The position numbers and the translations under genes are program-made. Shown here piece by piece: positions 46,440 through 56,511 of a DNA stretch of 64,000 nucleotides (position 1 is the first letter of the stretch; the number at the start of each line of letters is the position of its first letter). The stretch lies in assembly GCA_964036045.1 (NCBI GenBank), contig OZ038380.1, positions 64,588,591-64,652,590 of the forward strand. Reading direction: 5' to 3'. Under the pieces are notes generated by a model that was not told the origin of the DNA, did not search any database, and was given only the letters and a program-made list of their open reading frames with translations. Origin of the DNA: Eutreptiella sp. 'Long Island Sound 2002' (taxonomy: Eukaryota > Euglenozoa > Euglenophyceae > Eutreptiales > Eutreptiaceae).

Positions 46440-49400
46440 TTCTTCTTCGGTGCTGCCACCTCGGCAACCCTGGCATTCAGGCTTCTTGCGACTGAACCTC
46501 CCCCACTCGGGGAGGCAACGGTACAAAAGGATGGCTGAGAACCAGAACGCGATGGCGGCTTGAACTCTGCACTTGCACTTGCAGCAGTCTTCGCTTTCTT
46601 CTTTGGCTAGTCCTTACCCGCATCATCGGGATCCGCATCAAAGTGAGAGGCAGGTGCCCGCTTCTGCTTCGGCTGGGTGTCCACTACTTGATCGAGGTCC
46701 TTATTATACTCGTCCTCGTCATCATCCTGATTGTCTGTTTCTTCCGCCTTGCTTGATTCCTTTCCTTTTTCTTTTGCCTGCTTTTTGCTACTTGAGGGGA
46801 TTCCTTTTCGTGCTGCAGTACCCCAAGTTAATACAATTTGGGAAGTCTTCTTCAGCTTGGGCAGGTTAGGTGCAGGCTTAGGCGCAGTAGACTCACAGTC
46901 GTCAACGGGGGCCTCAGACACAATCTGTTAGGGGGCGGCTTGTGCAGCTTGCTCCTTCTGGTGCCCTTCTTGACCTCGGTCGCTATCCAAAGCACAGCGT
47001 GGAATACGACGCAAAAGCCACTCTTCTTGACTATCCCAAGGTGCACCTGTCACTCCGTGCTCCACCTGACTATCCTCCAACATCTACCGCATGACTATGG
47101 CATGCTGCAGAGCACCTCCAACGGCATTGCTAAGGTCCTTTTGCTTGATTGCAGACACAGCCAGAAACGTCAGTTTACTCCTCCCGTCCAACATCGCAAT
47201 CTTTGCGGCCATGGCTGGCGTCTCATCCACAACAGCCACCGCATCAATGTTCACACAATCAACCAGACACTTGTCAAGGTACCACGTAACGTGAATCAGA
47301 GGCATGAAAACACCGAGGATCCTGTTCTGCATCTCTTCGAAACGTCCAGCGGAGTACGTCAGAAGGTTCGGCAACTGGAAATGCGATTGAGAAAGACGAA
47401 ACGCTGAGACAGCAGTGCGCGAGGCCTCGGGCACTCAACGTCGTCAGAAACAGCGAACGCGGCACATATACCTGCTTATCCCAGCGACTTGTTGTTCCAA
47501 TCCACATATTGTGCTCGTCAAATTGATACATGTTCGTTGTCACGGAACCGGACATCCAAGAGTATACCGGCAACCGGACATGATAGAAAGGCACTGCAGA
47601 TGGATCCTTCTCCTTTTTGATACGCCACAGCCTCTGCATGTCTTCGCAAATACAGCACACCACATCAGTCTTGCCACAGAAAATCAGATCCTTATGCAAC
47701 ATCATCACATCGGACAGCCACTTAGGAATGAATCCTGCAGAGTCGTATTCCACGAAGAGGTCAGCGTTGACAACCCACGACTGGTAGTGCAACGCCCGGA
47801 AACGGGCTGGTGGTGTCTCTTCGATATCCCCAATACGGAATGCTATCAAGCTGCACTTGGCCCCATGGTTGTCCTGCTTGGAGACATTGATCACTTCGCC
47901 AGTGCTGAACAGTGTCTGTGTCGTCGGTGCCGATGTTGGTGCCTCACCCTTCTTTGGCAAGTGTTTCCGCACGGACAGGGGCTGAGGTGACGGAGGTGCT
48001 CCCTTGTCCCCAGTCTGCCACAGCGGTGCACCGGTCAATGTTTTCCGCTTTTGCCAGGGCGACTGGTACTTCGAATTTTTTGCGTCTTCCCAATAACCCA
48101 AGTTTCCCAGACAAATTTTCATTTGCGACGTGCCAAGTGCTGTGACTTTTGCTGGAATCTTCGCATCGGCAGCTGTGTAGATGTGAAAAAATTGCGGGTG
48201 AGTACACGAGCCCTCCCGCACCGAAGCTGCAAAGCCGCGCATACCTGCGGTTGGGTTGACGAAAACCTTATTGTCAGGATGGTCAAGGTGGAAAGTAACC
48301 CATTGTTGCGTAATCAACGCATCAATCTGGGACTGGCTACTGCGTATGGTCCAACCTTTCAGGTTCATATGCGCGAAGACCTTTTGCAATCAACGTGGCA
48401 GATGCAGCCCCTTCAGCTTCTTGAAGGCATTACTAGTGATGTCCTTATTCCTGCTCTTACCATCGAGGTTCTTCATACCCCTCACCCCGTAGTTGCCGCA
48501 GTAGTATGCCAGGGAGAACACCTCCCTCAAGTGCTTGAATGCTGCCTCCTACGAAGAAAGAAGTGCAATACATTTACATCACTGGTCACTCTGGTCTCGC
48601 GCACTGCGACTGTGTGACGCAGCAACACATACAGTGTGCCCTGGTTCTTCCAACTGCTCAGGGGAAGCAAACACGGAGTTGGCAGCAGCCTGAACAACAG
48701 CAGTTTTGAACGGATCGAAATCTTGTGGTTCCTTTTCGCGCTTGTGGTCCTCAACGTACAGAAGCATGTTGTCTAGCGCCTCGGAAAGCTGAATCCACGT
48801 TACAGACTGGCTGCCAGCTTGCTTTAATCCTGCAACCTTGGCTCGGATCCTCGTACTTGAGAATGACAACATGGCAATATTCCTGCCAGTCCTCCAGTTC
48901 TTTGCCTTCTGCTAGCCGCATGTTCTGAATCGCCCTGCATGTCTCTGTCCCGTCTCGCCCATTCAGAACGTAGAGTGACCCATCCGCAACGCAAATCATG
49001 TACCACAGCACAGCAGAGCGAAGAAATGTTGTGGACCTTACTTAGGCGCCTCAAGTTGCAGGGTCAAAATCTGCCCAAAAGTGCCTCTCTGCGGCACTCC
49101 GAAAAAATAGTTTTTATGGCGGACCCGAAAACACAGCAACAAAAAATCAAACAAAAATCAATCTATACGTTTTGTTCTGAGAATGACAAGGTTATGCGCG
49201 AGGCCTCGCGCAATGAACAGCATCGAAACAACATTTAATGTACATACAAAATGACCAGGCTGCTTCAGTTCAGCGGCTGAAACCAGGGTAGTCATCTGCA
49301 CAGCATCCAGGATGGCGATCTTGAGATCATTGTACGTGTCAGGTAGGCTTCGCTGCCGCTGATCTTCCACACATCGAATGAGGTTATCTGCTGCCTCATA

Positions 49401-50013
49401 CAGCGGTATAGGCTGAACGTCTTGTGTGTCCCCTTGTGCTTGTCCCGCCAGCTTTGCAAGGAAGGCTCACGGTGTATTAGGCTTCAAAATATCAGCGGTG
49501 CATGTAGTATGCCACTTCTGCAGATCCAGACACGCTGTTGGTCGCTTCTCCAGAAACTTTGCAACCGCTCCAACGCTGTGCTGTCCAGATACACACCAAA
49601 AATCGCCATCTGCAAATATGAGACACGACCATGCGCGAGGGCTCATGCAACAAGAAGAACAAACAGTCGGTCTGTAATATACTGTTATCTTTCCAGAGAA
49701 CGACGTGTAAGGGGCCTGTTGGCGGTGCTGCTTCAAGTGACTCAATACGCTTTTGCAGTAACTTCGCATCTTTCCGTCTCATCTGTCCCTTTGTCTTCTC
49801 CTGATCGATTCTCACGTTGTCCAGCTCAATCTCCAGCTGCTTCCCATCCGGCGTCAGCCAGTCCTCGATGTCCGTACCCATTGTCAGGCCAGGATCTTGG
49901 GTTTCATTCTTCTTCCGCCCCTTCTTTGGTGTTCCAGCCTCCGATTCCGATTTTTCAGGGTTATAGTCGATATATTCCCGTTCCACACCTGTTTTTTCGG
50001 CGGGGCTTGCCAT
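46440..50013 (-). pseudogene. Gene B, copy 2: multi-exon gene of unknown function, probably decayed
   Basis: ATG at 50013. Exon 1 is 49683-50013 (phase 1, GTATAT donor), joining exon 2 at 49248-49609 (TTTGCAG acceptor, GTATGT donor). Later exons lie near 48751-49011, 48589-48860 and 47483-48580, then 46440-47412. Exon 1 is charged and coiled-coil-like (EDWLTPDGKQLEIE). The last exon ends in a lysine-rich, acidic tail (AAPKKK) before a possible GTAGGT donor or a TAG stop. The frame stays open across TGA (49467), TGA (48390), TAG (47084), TAA (46928) and TAG (46607). There is also one +1 frame change near 48845. Either the gene is decayed or some stops are read through. The function is unknown; residency in a duplicated unit suggests a mobile-element gene. 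Confidence 0.6.
49195..49212. repeat. Palindrome family copy in gene B intron, copy 2
   Basis: Exact counterpart of 805-822. Confidence 0.85.
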
Positions 50014-50174
50014 TCTGCTATAAGAGGAAAGCCTGTTTTGCAAAAAACCAAAACAATAAAGAGGGTTGAAATCGTCGAGAATAATCCATGTGTAACGCCT
50101 TTTTAGCAAAAAAGGGTATGGTATGGCTCGGAATGCAAAACTGAGAGGTCACGCAACTGTTTTTTACTAACAAC

Positions 50175-50196
50175 CTTGCGCGAGGCCTCGCGCAAG
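50175..50196. repeat. Palindrome family, 22 bp perfect copy in repeat copy 2
   Basis: Counterpart of 1785-1806, unchanged. Confidence 0.85.
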
Positions 50197-50273
50197 AGAG
50201 GGAGTGTAATAACCTGTTGTTTGACGCTGTTTGTGCGAGGCCTCATGCATCACTGCATGGTCACCAATCTTCT

Positions 50274-50742
50274 TCAAGCATTTCGGATGCCGTCAGCCTC
50301 TCTCTGCTCCTCCAAGACATTGCGTTTGGGGATCAGCTCGAACAATTTCTCGTAAAACCAGCCTTAAGCGGCCCCTGCTGAGTCAGCAGTAACAACACAG
50401 ACACAAGGACTTGTTTCTAGTGGTTGGAACCCTTTGCAATTAGAAGAGTTTGCTTGGCCAAGGTGCCTGGATTGCACATGTAGGCTCGGCACACCACCTA
50501 ACCCGAGGTACATATACACGCTCTGCGTTCAAGTGAGCAGTTAACCGCTGAGGCACGGAATCGACAAGGGAATTGGGGATTCTGCAGACATTCACGCTGT
50601 GACCTTCTTTCCAGATAGTGATTAGATGGTACAGATCGTCAACGTCTACAACTTTCACTGCACCCCTGTTCTGGCCTTTCTTTGTCACAAGGCTGGAGAG
50701 CAGACGTTCACAAAACTCCGCAGGAAAAGCCTGTCCAGGCAT
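50274..50742 (-). CDS. Gene A, copy 2
   Basis: This is the counterpart of 1884-2352, with ATG at 50742 and the first-exon frame open to TAA at 50440. The second exon retains WFYEKLFELIP and the terminal TGA. Changes relative to copy 1 include E to A, C to R and LGV to HSV. Function unknown. Confidence 0.4.
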
Positions 50743-50754
50743 GCGCTGAGTGCC

Positions 50755-51019
50755 TGTAATAGGACAGAGAGTAAAGATCCCTAGTGCGATCGCGTGTGTC
50801 GCGCATGGGTAGCATAGGCCAGATCAGAATAAAGTAGGCATATCAGAAAGCATAATTGAGGTATGTGTTTTACATTCAAAATGTTTGTACAGATTGAGGG
50901 GATGATATTAAGTTTTGGTTATTCTTCTTGAGTGCTTTGCAGACGTTAGAAGGAGATAGATCAAAATGAAGGATTTCAACAAGGATGATCAGAATCAAAC
51001 CAAGGACAAGACGATTACA
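50755..51019 (+). promoter_or_regulatory. Promoter-like segment, unit 4
   Basis: Copy-2 counterpart of 2365-2629, with ATG at 50966. Confidence 0.6.
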
Positions 51020-53485
51020 ATCCCGTCAATCGAAAAAAGAGGTCTTGCTTATGCTGTGCGTGCTTGCTGCGACGTTGGACGAGTACGGCGCCAATGATCC
51101 ACATTGGCGCCAAGGGCAATTGCACAGCGCCTACAGCGGCGTGAGCGGCTGCCCTGTACAGGCCGCCATGAGATAAACCAGGACGGCGCTGATGGGAGCG
51201 CGGCCAGAAGGAGTGAGGTGCTGACAGCGCCTTCATCAACGACTGCGCCGTGCAGACCGCCAGGAGCAGAAGTAGGGCGCTGATAGGAGCGCCGCCAGAA
51301 GGAGTTGACGGCTCCTTCATCAATAACGGCGCTTTGTTGGGCGCAAGGAGGGCGAAACTGCGCGTTGTTCACCTCCGTCAGCAGGAATGGGGCGCCTACA
51401 GCGTGTTGGTCAGTGCCGTCAGCAGGAATGGGCCGCCTACAGCCCCTTGGTTAGCGCCAGGTCTGGTGAGACAGCCCCTTGACAGCCCCTTCACAGCGCC
51501 GTCGTAAGGAGTGGGGCGCCCACGTTGCTTTGGACCGCGGTCCCGCAGGTGGCACTTTCTGAGAAGGCGCCTGTGGACTTGGACAAGGGACGACAGAGAG
51601 TGACAGTAGGTAAATTTTGGTGTTGGCTGCTTTCCGGCCTTTTTATTTGCGTCGTGTTGCATTTTGTGTCGTTTGCTTCGTTCGCTTGGGCGAACATTAT
51701 CATTGTATTAATAATTTATGACACTGCTTTGCGTTTGGTGTGCCACTCCTCTTTTGCAGGTGCAGAGCATCACAAGCGTGTCACAGGAGCGGCGGCACGT
51801 GAGCAGTGGGATGCGGATATGGTGAGCAACAACGCACATGTTTCAGGTGTGGCGACTGTTGCATGCCAGCTTTGAGTTCGCTCGTTTTCGTTTTGTCTTC
51901 GCCGTGTTTCGTTTCTTCGTCAAGGGTCTATTTTTTGGTACTGCTCTGTGATTCTGTGTGTGTGTGTTTGTGCAGAGGTGGAACAAGAGCAACACATGGC
52001 ACCACGAAAGGTGAGCACACGCGGACACGTCCTGTTTACAGGCGTGTTGTGTGTTGCATGCCTGCTGTGTGTTCGCTTCGTTTGTTTGTGTTTGTGTCGC
52101 GTTCGCTTTTGTGCTCCTGCCTTTGCAGGTTGAACAGCCAAGAATCCAGGATTCAAATGAGTTGAATGTACATTTTGAATATGTGCTGCGTGTACAGTGA
52201 GTGAGTTTTTCAGTGTGCGGTGTTTTTGTTTGCGTATATGTATATGCAGGCTTGTCTCCTTTTTCCTCTTGTGTTTATTTTTGACAGTTTTTTTCATTTT
52301 TTGGTTTTGGGGTCTTTTGTCTTCTTTTGTTTTACCTTTGCGCTTCTTCTTTTCTTCTTTGTATTTGCTGGAGTGGTTGGCAACCTCCGCCCCTTTGCGC
52401 ATGGCCACGACCCTTTTTGTCTTTTTCGTATTTGAAGGGTGCTTCCACTTGAGTGTGAGTTTGTCATGTTGTGTCAGGGCTTCATTTTATACTTACCTGT
52501 ATGGGTGTATTTCGGTTTCTGTTTGCAGCTTTTGGCAGCAACCGCACGTTGCGTGCGATGATAAGAGTTTCGGTAAACCCCCTACTGTCTGAGGAGCGTG
52601 AGGCTCCAAACCCCCAAACCCTAGGGTGTGCGCGTGATGCGCTGAGTGGTGCGTGAGGTGCCCCGCCCGCGCTGCGTGATGCGGCGATTGTTTTTTTGGT
52701 GCGTGATGCCTCTTGTTCTATGATTCATTCCCTGGACACCCCTCCCTGGTATTGGTGTTTTGCCTGGGTGAGCATTCTTTTCGGTGGTGTGGCGTGTGTT
52801 TCGCCCCGCCCCCTGGCCATGGTGTGGGTTGCACAGGGCCTGATCTTAAGGTAAGGTTTGCTTTGGGTTGTCTTGCAGGAGACGAGTACCCGCGCCTGAC
52901 ACACATCTTGCATAGCCCTGCGTGAGTTGTGAGTTTGCTTTGTTGTTTGTGGTTCGGTATACTTTTACTTCTTACCTTAACTCTTTTAAATTTCAAATTG
53001 TTTTGTCTGTGTTGGTCTTTCGCTTTTTCTTGCAAGTATTTGTGTGCATTGGTGAGTGCGCCAGGTGTGGCAAACCGTTGGCGTAAGTTTGCTCAGTCCA
53101 GCTTGGTTAGTTTTTATAATAGATTTTACAAATACAGTTACGCGTTTGACAACAGGTTACAATGATAAAAATATTTCAGGCTGCATTTCAGTAGGCTTTC
53201 GTTTGCGGTTTTATACATCGTGCGCATTGGCATAGTTGTCGTTTGCGTGTGTGTATTTCCAAACCTCTGTCAACAGGTCAACAGAAGTGGGAAGCAACAG
53301 TGGATGGTGGATCGTCGTCGTTTTTTTATATGACATGCGTGTTCTGTTGTTTCTGTTTTGCTTTTGCAGTGCCAGCAAGTGGAGAACTTCAAAAGAAATC
53401 AGAGGGTCCCGAATTCGGGGCGGGACCAGAGGAACGTCAAAGAATATCAGAGTTCCTGATTCCGGCGTGGGACCAAGGAACTTGA
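50966..53485 (+). CDS. Plus-strand micro-exon gene, copy 2
   Basis: This copy gives the clearest splice sites. Exons are ..51609, 51760-51821, 51978-52010 (33 nt), 52129-52196, 52529-52572, 52879-52921, 53065-53082 (18 nt, then GTAAGT) and 53277-53306, then a last exon after TTTTGCAG that ends at TGA 53485. Phases agree from one exon to the next, for example Gly split as G|GT at 51609/51760. The derived protein is charged and about 150-180 residues, with no recognised domain. The region downstream to 53930 looks like 3' UTR. Confidence 0.5.
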
Positions 53486-53939
53486 ACAACGTACGAGTTA
53501 ATGGGATTTGTACATTTCATCAAGTTTCAGCACTGTTTTTACAGACGCACAAACAAAATGAGACAAGTCTCCACTTGCTGCGTGTACTGCAGGGCAGGCA
53601 GGGATTTTGTACATTAGCTAACCTTTTCAGGCAGGCAGAACATTGTTACAGATTTTCTGACAGCCCACCCTTTTCTTTTCCATAGGGCTTTTGAGGCTGC
53701 ATTGCCTGCTTAGCCCGTGCTGCAGGCAGTTTCTGTTTGTAGGCGGGTTAGTATTGTAGGTTGCAGTGTAGTCCAGGCCCACAGTTCCAACCCCACCTCC
53801 AGTCTAACTAGTATGTAGGGCTGCAGTGTACTTCAGTCCTGCGGCACGCCACAGTAAAATTCTTTGGGGTGTGTGTTTGACTTTTTTGTTTGACACCCTG
53901 CTCTGGGCTGTCTACAGCAGCTCAGCACCCCCCCCCCCC

Positions 53940-54027
53940 CCTCACACTAGTGTCAAGATCTGAGTGTCTATTTTCCTTATTCAGCCATTTGCTGAGGTAA
54001 ACCCCAGCAAAAAGCTTGCGAAGGGAG
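53940..54027 (-). other. Coding-like remnant beside the promoter block
   Basis: The minus strand reads KLFAGVYLSKWLNKENRHSD in both copies (also 5590-5666). A poly-C run adjoins it (53929-53941; 5569-5581). It could be the end of a truncated gene. Confidence 0.25.
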
Positions 54028-54291
54028 TGTAATAGGACACAGAGTAAAGATCGCTGATGCGATCGCGTGTGTGGCGCATGCGTAGCATAGGCCAGATCAG
54101 AATAAAGTAGGCATATCAGAAAGCATAGTATAGGTATGTATTTTACATTCAAAATGTTTGTACAGATTAACGGGATGATATTAAGTTTTGGTTATTGTTC
54201 TTGAGTGCTTCGCAGACGTTAGAAGGAGATAATCCAAAATGAAGCATGTCGACAAGGATGATCAGAATCAAACCAAGGACAACACCATTAC
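54028..54291 (+). promoter_or_regulatory. Promoter-like segment, unit 5
   Basis: Copy-2 counterpart of 5667-5930, with ATG at 54239. It abuts the 3' end of gene D in the opposite orientation. Confidence 0.6.
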
Positions 54292-55938
54292 ATGCCATGC
54301 AGCGTGGCACAATAACGCAGTTGCAACAGTGCGTTCGTACTTTAAAAGTGTGTCCCCCATGTTCAAACGGTCCAAAAGACACATAACGATCTGCAATCCC
54401 TCGGAAGCAAAAAAACCGGTGTTGGCTGCCTCCCCGGCCCAATTGCACTGCCCCACAAGGTGTCCTAGGTATAGTAACATAGGACAGTATTGTGTTAACA
54501 GAACCTGCATGGATTTACACACAGCGTACCGGAGGCGACTTTGCCGATTTGCTGGACGTGCCACCCCAAGGGAATGACATTTCCTGTTAAGGCGCCGTAT
54601 GTGGGGGCCCATACGCAACAGCAGTGCACCAACTGTTATGTCCATTGAGATCAGCTTGGGAAAACAGAGGACTGTGTCACCACTGCGCAACAAACCTTTA
54701 CGGAAAAAAGTCACAATCGGCCAAAATGAGCGAAATTTTTGTGTAACGCAAAATTTGTACGCGTGCCAGAAACCATATAATATAGGGTGTGAACGCAAAA
54801 ATAGCCGTACATTCCAACCCGTGGTTTTTTCAACATACATCATTTTACAAATGCGGTAATGGATGTTTTCATCACATAAAACAGGGACAACTGGTGGAGT
54901 GTGCTGTGCCAAGTCCCTAATGAGTTGTAGTAGGTCAGAAAGCAATATGTTGCCGCTTACCTTTTCTTTGCTCAGACAGAAGGGTCGCCAATGTGGTCTC
55001 TTGGCAGGCACAGGGCGAAAAATGTCAAGCGGTGCCCTAATGTTTCGCACAACAGGCCACGTGCTTGCAGATTCTAGTTCACACAGGATACGTGCAAACG
55101 TTCCCTCGGTGTTCCCCAGCATGCGTGCAACAACAGGAACACGCCTTTCAAGCTCTTCCAGGCTAGGATGACCATGCCAGTAGCGCGGTGCATCTCGCAC
55201 TAGCAAAACAGCCAACGCTGTTGCGTTAAGGCTTTTGTCGTTCTTGTCAGGATTTTCGGTAAATTGTTTGTTGAACCAGTTGTCCAATTACTAATACAGC
55301 CCACTGCTGGTGTATTTTGTTCCATGTAGTCTGTAACCTGACTGCGGCCTTTTCCTTCACTGAAGGTGCGCTATATCGCGCCACACCTGACCTTCCCAAA
55401 ATGCGAAGCTGCGCCCTACTTCCCTCTATCGCAACAACTGACTTTCGTTTTCCCTGGTACGGAACTGCGCGGTGGTGCATCAACAAATAAAGGTGCCGGG
55501 CCTCCTCTATCAAAACACCAACCCAGCTCTTGCCCTCTGCCGCAATTGCCTTTTCAACGCTGCAACGCGTCCGTTCATTTTTGCGCAGACGCAGAAAAAA
55601 CACAAACAACAATCGCCCGCCCTCGTCCCCTTGTTTTAGCCCTTCCCACACTTCTTCTGCCGTGTGATACGGCGGTTTCTCTGAGCAGACATCGCGGAAT
55701 ACTACAGATACTGCGGCCACTGTTTTCTCAAGGTCCAACTCTTTTTGCAGGGGCATTGTTGCTGTGGAAAATAATTGCGTAACTGTATCTGCGTAAAAAT
55801 CGCTGTATGAAAAACTTTCTCGCTTTGAAACATCAACCTGTCACACAGTTGTCGCGCGACGAATTCTTCAATGATTCGCTTGTCGCATGCACTTTTTTTG
55901 ATTTGAATCAACTGTCTGGTGGTCCCACATTTGACCAA
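54268..55938 (-). CDS. Gene D, copy 2: multi-exon gene of unknown family
   Basis: Three coding blocks run on the minus strand: 55938-55702 (RIIEEFVARQLCDRL), 55756-55247 (MPLQKELDLEKTVAAVSVVF onward, 169 codons) and 55287-54268 (339 codons). The long block contains PRYWHGHPSLEEL, PVVPVLCDENIHYRICK and HPILYGFWHAYKF. The spaced Asp-Glu and His/Trp motifs recall the RNase-H-fold arrangement of some transposases, but I cannot assign a family. The second and third blocks are one frame apart in both copies, so an intron or old frameshift lies between them. The frame ends where the promoter-like segment begins, so the C-terminus may be truncated. A TATA-like sequence lies upstream near 56345. Confidence 0.5.
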
Positions 55939-56511
55939 ATAATCCTGATTGCGGTACCTAGTTGCGGCGCGGTACCATCACTGTTGGGCAGTGAAATGGA
56001 CGGTGATCACAGTATGAAAACTAGAGATGCGGGCATACCTGCATGGGCACGCATGCAGCAGCGCCGCATCAAAGTGAATGTACATGCTGTGTAGCTGCTG
56101 GATCTGTTCCTTTTCTTGTTTCTATGAGCGCTTATCACATTCATTGCGCGAGGCCTCGCGCAAAGATCACGAAGAAGTTAAGGTTTCTCATATGCCATTC
56201 CATGCGCGAGGCCTCGCGCTTGAAACTACAGTTTGTTTCGGAACATTCATACATTTCAAGATTTTTTGGATGAACCAATATTGAAATTTACTTATTACTG
56301 GATCCATTTCTATCACACCATCCTTATAATGGTACTACGTTACGTGTATAAATACAACAGGTCCCTATTTTTCGACACCATGCCTAATGCATTGTGCTGT
56401 AGTACATTAGCCTGACGCAAATGAACGCCTTTGCGCGAGGCCTTGCGCAAAGAATGGTCACAAAACAATACTTTTTGCTGTATTGCCCATGGGACATGTC
56501 ATTCTCATAAA

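Noticed and set aside
49248-50013. UGA read as tryptophan
   Set aside because: TGG is used for Trp throughout, several genes end at TGA, and the chromovirus TGA lies at an Arg position.
54239-54577. 112-codon plus-strand protein
   Set aside because: Beyond the shared first codons it is the exact antisense of the better-supported gene D frame.
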